Assembly (NCBI GenBank): GCA_947440575.1
Contig: CANETF010000013.1
Span: 1-48,040 of the forward strand
Direction: 5' to 3'
Origin: Verrucomicrobiaceae bacterium
Lineage (GTDB): Bacteria; Verrucomicrobiota; Verrucomicrobiia; Verrucomicrobiales; Verrucomicrobiaceae
Length of the DNA: 48,040 nt
In this document: one piece after another, positions 26,699 through 36,032 of the stretch
Layout: each line of letters opens with the position of its first letter
Numbering within the stretch: position 1 is the stretch's first letter
Made by a program: the position numbers and the translations under genes
Notes under the pieces: model-generated
The model's database searches: none
The model's input: only the letters and a program-made list of their open reading frames with translations
Told to the model about the DNA's origin: nothing

Positions 26699-27376
26699 TC
26701 AGCCTTGTTTTCGGAGATCGGAGTCCGGACCAGGGGCGTCGGGTTCCATCTTTAACGTGTGGGGGCTGGTGTGGACGAGTTGCTGGGTGAGTTCCACGAT
26801 GCTGGTGGGGCCGGAGGGTTCGGCGAGGTCGAGGCAGAGGCGGCTGAGCATGGACCATTCGAGGCGGAGGTATTCGGCGCAGACATTGGCGAAGCCTAGT
26901 TGGAAGAGGACGCCGGCGGCGGCCCAAACGGGAATCAAGTGCGAGGGGCAACGTCCTTCTGCGATGGCGGCACGGTGTTTGCCGAGGACTTCCTGATAGA
27001 CGGCATGACGCGTGCCACGGAGGAGGAGGTCGGCGGCTTGGGTGCTGCGTTCGCGGAGGATGACGGGGAGGCGTTTGTCGAGGTCGTGAGCGACGTTGGC
27101 GAGTTCCCGGGTGAGACCCGAGTGGGCGGCGTGCCAGGCTTCTTTGAGGCTGGGGCCGATGAGAGGAAGGAAGAGGTGAGAGGTGAAGTGATCCCAGGCG
27201 CTCAGGACGTCAGCTTCTTGAAGGGGAGATTCGGTGGCGGTGGAGAGCGGGGGGAGATGGCTGCGGATGTCACTGAGGATCCAACGCACCCAATCGAGGC
27301 CACGAGCCCAGTCGTGCAGAGCGAGATTCTCGTCACGATCTATCGCCAAGACGGTGATCGATGCGAGGGAACTCAT
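26699..27376 (-). CDS. hypothetical protein, helical, possible organelle-free cytosolic protein
   Basis: A 225-aa protein I do not recognise. It has no signal peptide or membrane segment. Most of it should be alpha-helical (DWVRWILSDIRSHLP, LTRELANVAHDLDKRLPVIL, HAVYQEVLGKHRAAIAEG, GVLFQLGFANVCAEYLRLEW), ending in a short polar tail. The gene lies 91 bp upstream of the PQQ-type gene on the same strand and is divergent from the cysteine-cluster gene at 27460, with about 80 bp between them. Codon use matches neighbouring minus-strand genes, which supports its being real. No function can be proposed; the location in the cell is a guess from the lack of export signals. Confidence 0.65.
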   Translation of the reverse strand: MSSLASITVLAIDRDENLALHDWARGLDWVRWILSDIRSHLPPLSTATESPLQEADVLSAWDHFTSHLFLPLIGPSLKEAWHAAHSGLTRELANVAHDLDKRLPVILRERSTQAADLLLRGTRHAVYQEVLGKHRAAIAEGRCPSHLIPVWAAAGVLFQLGFANVCAEYLRLEWSMLSRLCLDLAEPSGPTSIVELTQQLVHTSPHTLKMEPDAPGPDSDLRKQG

Positions 27377-27459
27377 GGAATGAAAGACGTGGACTTGCGT
27401 GTCATTTTGAGTGCTAGTATGAGCATGATTCCTGCCGAATGGCCAACGGTATCATTTTG

Positions 27460-27813
27460 ATGAAAAACGCCTCTCAACTTGACAAGGTCGATACGACGCC
27501 ACGCTATCTTTGCCAACGCTGTGGGAACTGCTGCCGATGGCCAGGGGATGTGAGGGTGACGGAGGAGGAGGTGGGAAAAATCGCGCGTTTCTTGGGCATG
27601 CGTGAAACGGATTTTGTGGAGAGGTGCACGCGATTGAATGCGAATCGGACGGGGCTCTCAATCATCGACAAGCCGAACGGGGAGTGCTTGTTTTTGGAAG
27701 GGGTGAACGAGTGCCGGATTCAGCCGGTGAAGCCGGGGCAATGCGCGGGGTTTCCCAACGACTGGAATTTTCCAGGGTGGCGGGAGCAGTGTGAGGCGAT
27801 TGAGGTGACCTGA
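27460..27813 (+). CDS. YkgJ-type cysteine-cluster protein
   Basis: A 117-aa protein from ATG 27460; ATG 27439, seven codons earlier, is equally possible and neither has a good ribosome site. The hallmark is CQRCGNCC, a CxxCxxCC cluster near the N-terminus, followed by DVRVTEEEVGKIARFLGM, NGECLFLEGVNECRIQPVKP and GQCAGFPNDW. This is the YkgJ/UPF0153 pattern (zinc or iron-sulfur binding is proposed for the family). About seven cysteines are present in the usual positions. Its role in the cell is not established. It is convergent with the esterase gene, with only 6 bp between the stops. Confidence 0.85.
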   Translation: MKNASQLDKVDTTPRYLCQRCGNCCRWPGDVRVTEEEVGKIARFLGMRETDFVERCTRLNANRTGLSIIDKPNGECLFLEGVNECRIQPVKPGQCAGFPNDWNFPGWREQCEAIEVT

Positions 27814-27819
27814 GAACGG

Positions 27820-29115
27820 TCAATGGCCAGAGGAAGAGGCGAGGGATTGTTTCCAATCGCGCCAGAGCCAGCGGAGGGCGTCGGGGAGTTTGGGGGCTAT
27901 GCCTTTGCTGCCGTGGAAACACTGGGTCCATTCGAGATGATGATCGTAGTTGTGAAAGGCGAGGGCCTTGGCGACGAGTTTGTTGGCGGTGGGCCAGTGG
28001 CCGAAGGTGTTGTCGAGGTCATTCTGCCCGCCGAGAAGATAAACGCGGAGGGGTTTGGGTTCGGCGAGGCGAATGAGGGAGGGGTAGGCGTGGCCTCCGC
28101 GGATATCGGTGAAGCTGCCGACCCAAGAGAGGACTTTGCGGAATTGGTCGGGGCGTTCCCAAGCGGCGGTGAAGGCGCAGATGCCTCCGGAGGAACCGCC
28201 TGCGAGGGCGATGTGCTCGGGTTGGGGGCTCCAAGTGAGTGAAAAACGGTTGCGAACTTCGGGGAGGATTTCGGTGAGGAGGAAACGGCTGTAGGCATCG
28301 CCAAGGGAATCGTATTCGAAGCTGCGGTTGGCGGCTTTGTCGTTGGGTTTTTGATTGGGTTTGCGGCCCGGATCAATGAAGACGCCGATGACAGGGGGCA
28401 TGTCGCCTTTGTGGATGAGGTGGTCAAAGACGACAGGGACGCGGAGGCCGCCGTTGGGGTCGGCGTGGCGGGCGCCGTCCTGCCAGATCATGAGGCCGCA
28501 GGGTTGATTGGGTTGATGATTGGCAGGGGTATAAACGGTGACCTGGCGGACGGTATCGGGGAAGACTTTGCTGTCTTTCCATTCGAAGGTTTGGAGGGAG
28601 CCTTTGGGGATGTCGGGGTGGGGGAGGCTTTCGGGGGCGGGTTCGAAATGTTCGATGCGAACTTGGCCGCCTTGTTGAATGCGTCCGTCGACGAGGATTC
28701 GATAGTTGGTCTCGGTGAAATTGGGGAGGTCGAGGGCGAAGACTTGCAAGCCATCGGCACCGATTTGAATCATATCGCCGAGGCGTTTGCCATCTTCACG
28801 AACGATGCTGGCGGGTTGTTTGGCGAGGGTGGCCCAAGCGACGGTGGTGCCTTCGACCTTGGCGGCGGCGCGATTGTTGACGAGGGATTCGTGTCCGAAG
28901 AAGCGGATGATTTTGCGATGGAGGATTTGCTGGGCCGGAGCATCCATGGGGGAGGCCAGTGAAGCGAGCAGGGCCTTTGGGGAGGCTGGGCTAGGGCCTG
29001 CGTCCTGGGTGGCTTTGGGTGATTGAGCGAGGAGGGTGCTGCTGAAGAGGAGGAGGGAGCAAAGCAGGTCCAAACTGGAGGAGCGGAGAGACCTGAGGGC
29101 GAAGGGGCGTGTCAT
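27820..29115 (-). CDS. secreted esterase of the enterochelin-esterase (Esterase_phd) type
   Basis: A 431-aa protein. I chose ATG 29115 because it opens a signal-like leader (MTRPFALRSLRSSSLDLLCS, then LLLFSSTLLAQS); the frame runs to 29208 without export logic. An N-terminal immunoglobulin-like region (about 75-200) precedes an alpha/beta-hydrolase domain from about residue 205 (VFPDTVRQVTVYTPANH). The nucleophile elbow is GGSSGG, with LLGGQNDLDN as likely acid loop and HH before LEWTQ as likely histidine. Relatives hydrolyse siderophore, feruloyl or acetyl-xylan esters. In this secretory genome a polysaccharide de-esterifying role is plausible, but not shown. A miniature inverted-repeat element lies 65 bp upstream of its start. 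Confidence 0.8.
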   Translation of the reverse strand: MTRPFALRSLRSSSLDLLCSLLLFSSTLLAQSPKATQDAGPSPASPKALLASLASPMDAPAQQILHRKIIRFFGHESLVNNRAAAKVEGTTVAWATLAKQPASIVREDGKRLGDMIQIGADGLQVFALDLPNFTETNYRILVDGRIQQGGQVRIEHFEPAPESLPHPDIPKGSLQTFEWKDSKVFPDTVRQVTVYTPANHQPNQPCGLMIWQDGARHADPNGGLRVPVVFDHLIHKGDMPPVIGVFIDPGRKPNQKPNDKAANRSFEYDSLGDAYSRFLLTEILPEVRNRFSLTWSPQPEHIALAGGSSGGICAFTAAWERPDQFRKVLSWVGSFTDIRGGHAYPSLIRLAEPKPLRVYLLGGQNDLDNTFGHWPTANKLVAKALAFHNYDHHLEWTQCFHGSKGIAPKLPDALRWLWRDWKQSLASSSGH

Positions 29116-29179
29116 GATGCAGTTGGAGAACGAGATGAACGAAAGGGCCTTTCTAAAACTTTGTTGGGTGGAGAAGGGA

Positions 29180-29351
29180 TTAATCCCGAACACCGAAGTT
29201 GGAGGCACCTGATAGGCTTGAGCATTGGCCTATCAAGGCTTCCCGCTCCTTGGGCAGCATCAAACAAGATGCAGCCGCTGCGGACCGGAAAGCCTTGAGC
29301 GACCAAGCCTCTGCGCCTCCCAAGCGCCTCGAACTTCGGAATTCGGATTAA
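29180..29351. mobile_element. miniature inverted-repeat element, copy A (172 bp)
   Basis: Both ends carry TTAA. The left end (29180-29206, TTAATCCCGAACACCGAAGT...) matches the reverse complement of the right end (TTAATCCGAATTCCGAAGTT...) over about 27 bases with few mismatches and one gap. An internal TGATAGGC/GCCTATCA stem lies at about 29210-29235. The same element, 33 bp shorter, recurs at 37578-37716. There is no coding capacity, so it would have to be moved by a transposase from elsewhere. It lies between the esterase gene start and the DUF4112 stop, within an otherwise empty 303-bp gap. Confidence 0.75.
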
Positions 29352-29418
29352 TGCTGCCAACACTCTACGAACGACTGAGGTGGTCCCGGATTGTGGGCTG
29401 GCTCTCACCTAGTGCGCA

Positions 29419-29982
29419 CTAAAGCCAGGCGAAGAAGGTGTTTCGGATGACCCAGATGATGGCGATCCAGAGGCTGATCCAGAGGGTGACGATGGCGAGG
29501 AAGAGGAGGATCAGGACGATGAAAAAGACGAAGCTACCGCGACGGACATCGTGGGCGTGGCCTTCCTGCCACTTGCGGAGGAGGGTGAGGTTGCGGTTGT
29601 TCGATTTGTAGAGGGCGGAAGCGATGATCCCGGCGCCAGGGATGAGGTTCATGACGGCGTTGAGCAGGAGGTTCATGCCCATTTGAGCCAGCACGAAGAC
29701 GGAGACACGGAGGCGGATGCCTTCGAGGAGGATGACGAGGCCTGCGGATGAAGCGAAGAAGTCTCCGACGCCGGGGAAGATGGAGACGATGGGGTCGAGG
29801 CCAATGCGGAAGTCCGTGCCGGGGATGCGGATCCAGTTGTCGAGCCACTTGGCGAGGATGCGCGAGACTTCGGATGCTTCGGGGGTATTGGCGTCGAGGG
29901 GACGACGCGAGGTGGGGTCGTCGGGAGTTCCTGGAGTCAGGATATCGTCGACGGAGATGTCTTTGGGTGGCTCTTGGGCCAT
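29419..29982 (-). CDS. DUF4112 membrane protein
   Basis: A 187-aa protein. An N-terminal polar part (about 1-50) leads into the DUF4112 core: LDNWIRIPGTDFRIGLDPIV, FPGVGDFFAS, NLIPGAGIIASALYKSNNRN and a charged LTLLRKWQEGHAHDVRRG stretch. A long C-terminal hydrophobic segment (about 145-185) follows. This order is characteristic of the family, which is membrane-associated and of unknown function. It is the third gene of a probable yebC-rho-DUF4112 operon and begins 12 bp after the rho stop. Nothing visible links it functionally to termination, so shared transcription may be incidental. Confidence 0.85.
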   Translation of the reverse strand: MAQEPPKDISVDDILTPGTPDDPTSRRPLDANTPEASEVSRILAKWLDNWIRIPGTDFRIGLDPIVSIFPGVGDFFASSAGLVILLEGIRLRVSVFVLAQMGMNLLLNAVMNLIPGAGIIASALYKSNNRNLTLLRKWQEGHAHDVRRGSFVFFIVLILLFLAIVTLWISLWIAIIWVIRNTFFAWL

Positions 29983-29994
29983 GAAGCGAGGGGG

Positions 29995-32118
29995 CTAGCT
30001 TTTGCTGGGGAGGTCAACGAGCATCTGGGCGTTGCTGGGGTAGCGTTCGAGCAGGCTGATGACGCGCTGGAGGGCTTCGATGGGTTTGTGACCGGCGAGG
30101 CCGCGGCGGAGCATGTGGATTTTGTCGAGTTGGAAGCCTTGCAAAAGGAGTTCCTCGCGGCGGGTGCCGGATTTGAGGACGTTGGCGGCGGGGTAGTACA
30201 TTTGCTCGGCGATCTTGCGATCGAGCACGAGCTCCATGTTGCCGGTGCCTTTGAATTCCTGGAAGATGAGGTCGTCCATGCGGCTACCGGTCTCGATGAG
30301 GGCGGTGGCGAGGATGGTGAGGGAGCCGGCTTCGCGGGTGTTGCGGGCGGCGGCGAAGAGGCGACGCGGGATTTCCAAGGCACCGACACCGACACCACCG
30401 GACATGGTGGCGCCGCCTTGTTTGGCGTTGTTGAAAGCGCGGGCGAGGCGGGTGATGGAGTCGAGCAGGATGAAGACGTGCTCGCCACATTCGACGAGGC
30501 GCTTGGCGCGCTCGATGGCGAATTGAGCGATGCGGGTATGGCTCTTGACGTCCTGATCGTTCGAGGAGGCGAAGATTTCTGCGTTGGGCAGAATGCGTTT
30601 GAACTCGGTGACTTCCTCGGGGCGCTCGTCGACGAGGAGGAGCATGAGGTGCATGCCGGGGTGGTTGATGGTGACGGCCTCGGCGATGTGCTGGAGGAGC
30701 GTGGTTTTGCCAGTGCGAGGCGGGGCGACAATCAGGCCGCGCTGGCCGCGACCGACAGGAGTGAACATGTCGATGACGCGGGTGGTGAGGCGATTTTTGT
30801 CAGTCTCGAGCTGGATGCGCTTGTTGGGGTTGACGGCTTTGAGTTCTTCAAAGAGCGGGAGGTCGCGCATGGCTTCCGGGACGCGGCCATTGACCTCGGT
30901 GATCTCGGTCATTTGCTGACCGCGTTGAGCTTTGCAGGCTTGGCCTTTGACTAGCATGCCTTCGCGGAGGCCGAATTTGCGGATCAAGTCTGGGTCGACA
31001 AAAGGATCTTGAGCGAGTTGGGCGAAGGCGTGGGAGCGCTGGCGCAGGAAGCCGTAGCCTTTCGAGGTGAGTTCGAGGATGCCTTCGGCGGGTTCGGGTG
31101 GGCCGAGGGGCACCATGGGTGGGGGCGCATCGGATCCTTGGGCGTCGCCCGACTGGAAGGGAGCGGCTCCTGGTGCGTCAGTGCCATCACCGCCGCGACG
31201 ACGATCTTTCCATTTTTTGAAGCGGTTGCGACGCTCATTCCAGCGGCGGCTGCGATTGCTTTCCTGGCCCGGAGTTTCGTCCTGGCGAGGTTGACGGGAG
31301 TCTCCCTGACTTGGGCGAGGGCCTTGATCGTAGCGTTGGCCTTGGTCGGGGCGGGGGCTTTGGTCGTAGCGTTGGCCTTGGTCTGGGCGAGGGCTTTGAT
31401 CGTAGCGTTGGCCTTGGTCTGGGCGGGGGCTTTGGTCGTAGCGTTGGCCTTGGTCGGGGCGTGGGCTTTGGTCGTAGCGCTGGCCTTGGTCGGGGCGAGG
31501 GCTTTGGTCGTAGCGCTGGCCTTGGTCGGGGCGGGGGCTTTGGTCGTAGCGTTGGCCTTGATCGGGGCGGGGGCCGCGAGGGCCGCGGTCATTTCTGTCG
31601 CGGCGGCCTCGGCCATCCCGTCCATCGCGACGGTCACGTGGGTCGCGCGAGTCGCGGCCTGGGGGGCGTTGTTCGCGGGGGGGATAGTCCGAGTAAGGTG
31701 GGGGTGTGGAAGGTTGACCGGCCGGTGCAGCTGGTGGGGCTGATTCCTGGCGTGGTGGGGGTGGCGGCTCGGGGGCGGGTGATGGGGCATCAACCTGGGT
31801 GGCTGCGGGGGTGCGTTTGACGGCGGGGCGTTTGGCGCGGGGGGCGGCTTCCGAGGGCGTTGAGAGGGGCAGTTCGGGTTGGGACGCGGCAGCGGCTTTG
31901 GGCTTGGCACGCGAAGGACGAGCGGGCTTTTCGGCTGGGGCAATGGCTGCGACAGGGGCGGGTGCGGCTTTTTTGGTGGCTGCTTTTTTGGCGGCGACTT
32001 TCTTGGCGGCAGGCGGTGTATCGGTCTCGGCTTTGGCAGCTTTTTTGGCTGGGGCGCGTTTGGGTTTTGGGGCCGCAGCTGCGGGCTCAGAGAAGGTGGC
32101 GGATGGGTCGGCGCTCAT
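29995..32118 (-). CDS. rho: transcription termination factor Rho with long disordered N-terminal arm
   Basis: A 707-aa protein; the core Rho is about 420 aa, so about 290 residues are extra. Residues 1-110 are Lys/Ala/Pro-rich (APAKKAAK-type, histone H1-like). Residues about 140-300 are Arg/Asp/Gln-rich and include seven 12-residue repeats (RPDQGQRYDQSP type). The cold-shock-like RNA-binding domain starts near EPAEGILELTSKGYGFLR. The P-loop is APPRTGKTTL (Lys471), Walker B is HVFILLDSITRL, and the Q/R-loop regions follow (GGATMSGGVGVGALEIPRR). Rho is an RNA-dependent ATPase hexamer that ends transcription. Long low-complexity inserts are known in Rho of several phyla and can add RNA binding or phase separation. 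It starts 19 bp after yebC. Confidence 0.97.
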   Translation of the reverse strand: MSADPSATFSEPAAAAPKPKRAPAKKAAKAETDTPPAAKKVAAKKAATKKAAPAPVAAIAPAEKPARPSRAKPKAAAASQPELPLSTPSEAAPRAKRPAVKRTPAATQVDAPSPAPEPPPPPRQESAPPAAPAGQPSTPPPYSDYPPREQRPPGRDSRDPRDRRDGRDGRGRRDRNDRGPRGPRPDQGQRYDQSPRPDQGQRYDQSPRPDQGQRYDQSPRPDQGQRYDQSPRPDQGQRYDQSPRPDQGQRYDQSPRPDQGQRYDQGPRPSQGDSRQPRQDETPGQESNRSRRWNERRNRFKKWKDRRRGGDGTDAPGAAPFQSGDAQGSDAPPPMVPLGPPEPAEGILELTSKGYGFLRQRSHAFAQLAQDPFVDPDLIRKFGLREGMLVKGQACKAQRGQQMTEITEVNGRVPEAMRDLPLFEELKAVNPNKRIQLETDKNRLTTRVIDMFTPVGRGQRGLIVAPPRTGKTTLLQHIAEAVTINHPGMHLMLLLVDERPEEVTEFKRILPNAEIFASSNDQDVKSHTRIAQFAIERAKRLVECGEHVFILLDSITRLARAFNNAKQGGATMSGGVGVGALEIPRRLFAAARNTREAGSLTILATALIETGSRMDDLIFQEFKGTGNMELVLDRKIAEQMYYPAANVLKSGTRREELLLQGFQLDKIHMLRRGLAGHKPIEALQRVISLLERYPSNAQMLVDLPSKS
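31311..31562. repeat. seven tandem 36-bp repeats within rho
   Basis: Seven head-to-tail 36-bp units (starting at 31311, 31347, 31383, 31419, 31455, 31491 and 31527) differ from each other at a few positions only. Each encodes a 12-residue unit of the form RPDQGQRYDQSP in the Rho N-terminal arm. The high identity points to recent expansion by slippage or recombination, so copy number probably varies between strains. Confidence 0.85.
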
Positions 32119-32137
32119 GCTTGGAATGAAAGGGGGG

Positions 32138-32887
32138 TTAGCCGAGGTTGTCGGCGATGTCGTCAGAGATGTCGAAGTTGGAGTAAACGTTTTGGGTGTC
32201 GTCGTATTCGGACAGCACCTCGTGGAGATGGACGACTTGATTGGCTATTTCGATGTCGGTGAGGAGGAGGTTGTTGTCGGCCACGTAGACGAGCACTTGG
32301 CTGCGGGGTTCGTGGCCTTTGTCTTTGAGGGAGGTGCCGACGAGGAAGAGATTTTCGACCGCGGTGTAGAAGATCCAATCGGAGCCGTCGGAGGTGACGT
32401 CATCGGCTCCGCATTCGAGGGCGACTTCGGTGGCGGTGTCTTCGTCGAAGGTGGATTCGGGGAGGAGGATTTCGCCCTTGCGTTGGAATTGGTAGGAGAC
32501 GCTGCCGGAATCGGCAAAGGTGCCGTGATTTTTGTTGAGGAGGACCCGGAGGTCGGCGGCGGCGCGGTTGCGGTTGTCGGTGACGACTTCGATGAGGAAG
32601 GCGGTGCCACCGGGGCCGTAGGCTTCATAGAGAGCTTCATCGGGGATGGCGCCACCGAGATCGCCGCAGCCTTTTTTGATGGCGCGGTCGATGTTGTCGT
32701 TGGGCATGTTTTGGGCCTTCGCAGCCAGGATGGCGGAGCGGAGGCGGGGGTTCATGTCCGGGTTGGTGCCGCCGAGCTTGGTCGCGATGGTGATCTCCTT
32801 GGAGAACTTGCTGAAGACAGCGCCGCGTTTGGAGTCAACGACTGCCTTGAGACGCTTGATTTTGGACCATTTGTTGTGGCCAGCCAT
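32138..32887 (-). CDS. yebC: YebC/PmpR-family protein
   Basis: A 249-aa protein of normal length. It opens with the invariant MAGHNKWSKIK and continues with NPRLRSAILAAKAQNMPNDNI, YEAYGPGGTAFLIEVVTDNR and NHGTFADSGSVSYQF, all diagnostic. The family was first described as DNA-binding regulators; recent work ties some members to ribosomes and relief of stalling at proline stretches. The protein is cytoplasmic. It is the first gene of the yebC-rho-DUF4112 run, with a 19-bp gap to rho. The C-terminus is acidic (SDDIADNLG), as in many members. Identity is secure; which of the two roles applies here cannot be told from sequence. Confidence 0.97.
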   Translation of the reverse strand: MAGHNKWSKIKRLKAVVDSKRGAVFSKFSKEITIATKLGGTNPDMNPRLRSAILAAKAQNMPNDNIDRAIKKGCGDLGGAIPDEALYEAYGPGGTAFLIEVVTDNRNRAAADLRVLLNKNHGTFADSGSVSYQFQRKGEILLPESTFDEDTATEVALECGADDVTSDGSDWIFYTAVENLFLVGTSLKDKGHEPRSQVLVYVADNNLLLTDIEIANQVVHLHEVLSEYDDTQNVYSNFDISDDIADNLG

Positions 32888-33327
32888 TTAGGTGGATAGG
32901 AAGGGGTGTGTGGCCAGGTGCAACGGATTGCAGTGAGGCAACGGGATGTGGGAATTGGTATGGAGAGGGTCGGGTGGCAGCGTCGCTGCGGTGTGAGAGG
33001 GGCCGCACCTACCAAAGTTCAATGCCAAAGGGCAATAGAGACTTCAGAGGGTTTGGGGCGGCTCGCCTTGAGCGGCCCGAATCATCACCAAGTGTTCACC
33101 AGATTGAGAGAACCTGGAACGGGTTGAATGTGAGGGCCACGGAGAGAAGATGCAACTGAATTTTTGCGGGATGCGATTGGCTGGTTTTTTGGGGGGTGAG
33201 ACGGGTGATCGAGAGGGAGGGAGGAGGCGGGAAGATCGGAAGCAACCTTGTGATCCTATCTCAACGAAAAATCTGGCTACCCACTTGCCTTTTGAAGTCG
33301 TAGTTACAGATTGACCGCCTCAATCTC
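32888..33327. other. 440-bp divergent intergenic region between yebC and sdhC
   Basis: No gene seen. It should hold the promoters for both the yebC-rho and sdhCAB units. A 13-bp perfect palindrome GCAGCGTCGCTGC sits at 32977-32989. The last 80 bases before sdhC are AT-richer than the rest, as expected of a promoter, but I could not pick a clear -35/-10 pair. Confidence 0.4.
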
Positions 33328-34041
33328 ATGAGCAGCCTCCTCGACTCCCTTTCTCGTTTTTACGCTTCATCCATTGGAAAAAAACTCCTCGTCGCCCTTT
33401 CCGGGCTGGCCTTGATTGGATTTGTTTTGGGGCACATGATTGGCAATTTGTTGATCTTTGCGGGTCCGGATGCGATCAACGAATATGGTCACATGCTGCA
33501 TACCATGGGGCATGGTGGATTGATTTGGGTGGCTCGATTTGGGCTTCTGGCAGCGGTGTTGGTTCACATTGTGGCGACCATTCATTTGACGAGGCAGAAC
33601 CGTGCGGCCCGGAAGGATGCGTATGGCAAGGAGGCGACGCGGGTGGCGACATCGGCTTCCCGGATCATGATTTTCAGCGGGCTGACGATCCTGGCGTTTG
33701 TGATTTACCACCTGCTGCATTTCACGGTGCGGGTTGGAAATGAGTACAACAATCCGGCGCTGTATACGGCGATGCTGGACGGGCAACCGGTGCACAATGT
33801 ATACAAGATGGTGATCGATGGTTTTTCTTGGGCACCTGCGTCGGTGTTTTACATCATTGCGGTGGCACTTCTCTGCAATCACTTGAGCCACGGGTTTGCG
33901 AGTTTGTTCCAGACACTGGGGCTCGCGACGAACAAGACCTGGCCGCTGTTTCAGAAGGCGGGGCACGCTTTTGCGCTGCTGATTTTGGTCGGCAACTGTT
34001 CGATTCCGATTGCCATCTGGTTGTTTGGCTATGGACGCTGA
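33328..34041 (+). CDS. sdhC: succinate dehydrogenase cytochrome b subunit (type B)
   Basis: A 237-aa protein with five hydrophobic segments, fitting the single fused membrane anchor of type-B succinate:quinone oxidoreductases, which bind two b haems. Histidines within or beside membrane segments (HMIGN near residue 36, HIVATIH near 90, YHLLHF near 131 and CNHLSHGF near 186) are the likely haem ligands. The N-terminus SSIGKKLLVALSGLALIGFV is characteristic. The complex sits in the inner membrane and oxidises succinate in the citric acid cycle, passing electrons to quinone; some type-B enzymes use menaquinone. It is the first gene of sdhCAB, 53 bp before sdhA. Confidence 0.95.
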   Translation: MSSLLDSLSRFYASSIGKKLLVALSGLALIGFVLGHMIGNLLIFAGPDAINEYGHMLHTMGHGGLIWVARFGLLAAVLVHIVATIHLTRQNRAARKDAYGKEATRVATSASRIMIFSGLTILAFVIYHLLHFTVRVGNEYNNPALYTAMLDGQPVHNVYKMVIDGFSWAPASVFYIIAVALLCNHLSHGFASLFQTLGLATNKTWPLFQKAGHAFALLILVGNCSIPIAIWLFGYGR

Positions 34042-34094
34042 GACCGAAGACTGTGTGATGCCTGATCTGAACCTCCTTTATTGAATTTGCTCCC

Positions 34095-36011
34095 ATGAAG
34101 CTCGACTCCAAGATTCCCTCCGGTCCGATGGCTGAAAAGTGGTCCCGCCATAAGCAGGACTCGAAACTGATCAATCCGAAGAACAAGCGCAAGTATTCCA
34201 TCATTGTGGTGGGCAGCGGCTTGGCGGGTGCGGCGGCGGCGGCCTCGCTTTCTGAGTTGGGTTATAAGGTGAAGTGCTTTTGCTTTCAGGACAGCCCAAG
34301 GCGTGCGCACTCGATTGCGGCTCAGGGTGGGATCAATGCGGCGAAGAACTATCAGAACGATGGGGACTCGGTGCATCGCTTGTTTTATGACACGGTGAAG
34401 GGTGGGGATTTCAGGGCACGGGAGGCGAATGTGCACCGGCTTGCAGAGGTGAGTGTGAACATCATCGACCAATGCGTTGCGCAGGGGGTTCCGTTTGCGC
34501 GGGAGTATGGTGGTGGATTGGCTAACCGGTCCTTTGGTGGTGCGCAGGTTTCGAGAACTTTTTATGCGCGCGGTCAGACCGGGCAGCAGTTGCTTTTGGG
34601 AGCGTATTCGGCGTTGTCGAAGGAGATTGCGCGAGGCGGGGTGGAGATGCACACGCGGACGGAGATGCTGGATCTGGTGGTGGCAGATGGGGAGACGAAG
34701 GGGATCATCACAAGGAACCTGGTGACGGGGAAAGTTGAGGCGCATGCAGCGGACACGGTGCTGCTGTGCACGGGCGGTTACGGGAACGTGTTCTTTTTGT
34801 CGACCAATGCGATGGGTTGCAACGTGACGGCGACGTGGCGTGCGCACCGGCGCGGGGCGACGTTTGCGAATCCGTGTTACACGCAGATTCACCCGACGTG
34901 CATTCCGGTGAGTGGCGACTATCAGAGCAAGCTGACGCTGATGTCGGAGTCGCTGCGGAACGACGGTCGGGTGTGGGTGCCGAAGAAGGCGGAAGATTGC
35001 GGGAAGCCGGCCTCACAGATTCCCGAGGCGGATCGGGATTACTTTTTGGAGCGGAAGTATCCGAGTTTCGGGAACCTGGCGCCTCGTGACATCTCGTCGC
35101 GCGCGGCGAAGGAGTGCTGTGACGATGGACGCGGGGTTGGACCGGGTGGGCGGGGTGTTTATCTGGACTTCAGCGAAGCGATCAATGAATTTGGTGAGAA
35201 GGTGATCAAGGAGCGCTATGGCAACTTGTTCGACATGTATGAGCGGATCACGGGTGAGAGTGCTTACAAGCAGCCAATGCGGATTTATCCGGCGGTGCAC
35301 TACACGATGGGTGGGCTGTGGGTGGACTACAATTTGATGAGCAATCTTTCGGGATTGCACGTGCTCGGGGAAGCGAATTTTTCCGATCACGGAGCGAACC
35401 GGTTGGGGGCGAGTGCGTTGATGCAGGGGTTAGCGGACGGTTACTTTGTGATTCCGACGACGGTGGCGAACTATTTGGTGACGCAGAAACCCGGCGCGGT
35501 GACGACGGCGCATCCGGCCTTCAAGCAGGCTTTGGAGGATGCCAATGGGCGGATCAATCAGTTGTTGGGCGTCAAGGGCAAGCGGACGGTGGACAGTTTT
35601 CACCGGGAATTGGGTTTGCTGGTTTGGGACAAGTGCGGGATGGGACGCAGTCGGGCCGGTCTCGAGGAGGCCTTGCGGCGGATTCCTGAGATTCGTGCGG
35701 AGTTCTGGGAGAATGTGCTAGTGCCGGGATCAGGCTCGTTGGCGAATCCGGAGTTGGAGAAAGCGGGTCGGGTGGCTGACTTCATGGAGTTTGCGGAGTT
35801 GCTTTGCCGGGATGCTTTGGATCGGGAAGAAAGTTGTGGAGGGCACTTCCGTGAGGAGCATCAGTTCCCAGATGGTGAGGCGAAGCGGGATGACGAGAAC
35901 TTCTGTTATGTTTCCGCTTACGAGTACAGCGGCGATCTTTCGAAGCCGATCCTGCACAAGGAGCCCCTCACGTTTGAGGAAGTGCATCTGACTGTGCGCA
36001 GCTACAAATAA
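34095..36011 (+). CDS. sdhA: succinate dehydrogenase flavoprotein subunit
   Basis: A 638-aa protein of normal length for the type-B family. The FAD dinucleotide fold is [15 protein letters not shown]. His72 in the [21 protein letters not shown] motif is the residue that normally carries covalent FAD. Other hallmarks are [20 protein letters not shown], the [11 protein letters not shown] substrate-site region and [19 protein letters not shown] near the isoalloxazine. The subunit catalyses succinate/fumarate interconversion on the cytoplasmic face together with SdhB. It is flanked by sdhC and sdhB in the standard C-A-B order, 21 bp before sdhB. No unusual features. Confidence 0.97.
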   Translation: MKLDSKIPSGPMAEKWSRHKQDSKLINPKNKRKYSIIVVGSGLAGAAAAASLSELGYKVKCFCFQDSPRRAHSIAAQGGINAAKNYQNDGDSVHRLFYDTVKGGDFRAREANVHRLAEVSVNIIDQCVAQGVPFAREYGGGLANRSFGGAQVSRTFYARGQTGQQLLLGAYSALSKEIARGGVEMHTRTEMLDLVVADGETKGIITRNLVTGKVEAHAADTVLLCTGGYGNVFFLSTNAMGCNVTATWRAHRRGATFANPCYTQIHPTCIPVSGDYQSKLTLMSESLRNDGRVWVPKKAEDCGKPASQIPEADRDYFLERKYPSFGNLAPRDISSRAAKECCDDGRGVGPGGRGVYLDFSEAINEFGEKVIKERYGNLFDMYERITGESAYKQPMRIYPAVHYTMGGLWVDYNLMSNLSGLHVLGEANFSDHGANRLGASALMQGLADGYFVIPTTVANYLVTQKPGAVTTAHPAFKQALEDANGRINQLLGVKGKRTVDSFHRELGLLVWDKCGMGRSRAGLEEALRRIPEIRAEFWENVLVPGSGSLANPELEKAGRVADFMEFAELLCRDALDREESCGGHFREEHQFPDGEAKRDDENFCYVSAYEYSGDLSKPILHKEPLTFEEVHLTVRSYK

Positions 36012-36032
36012 CCTTTTTTTGAAAACCCCACT

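Noticed and set aside
31311..31562. Regular repeat array as a possible CRISPR
   Set aside because: Units are contiguous without spacers and stay in the rho reading frame, so this is a coding tandem repeat.
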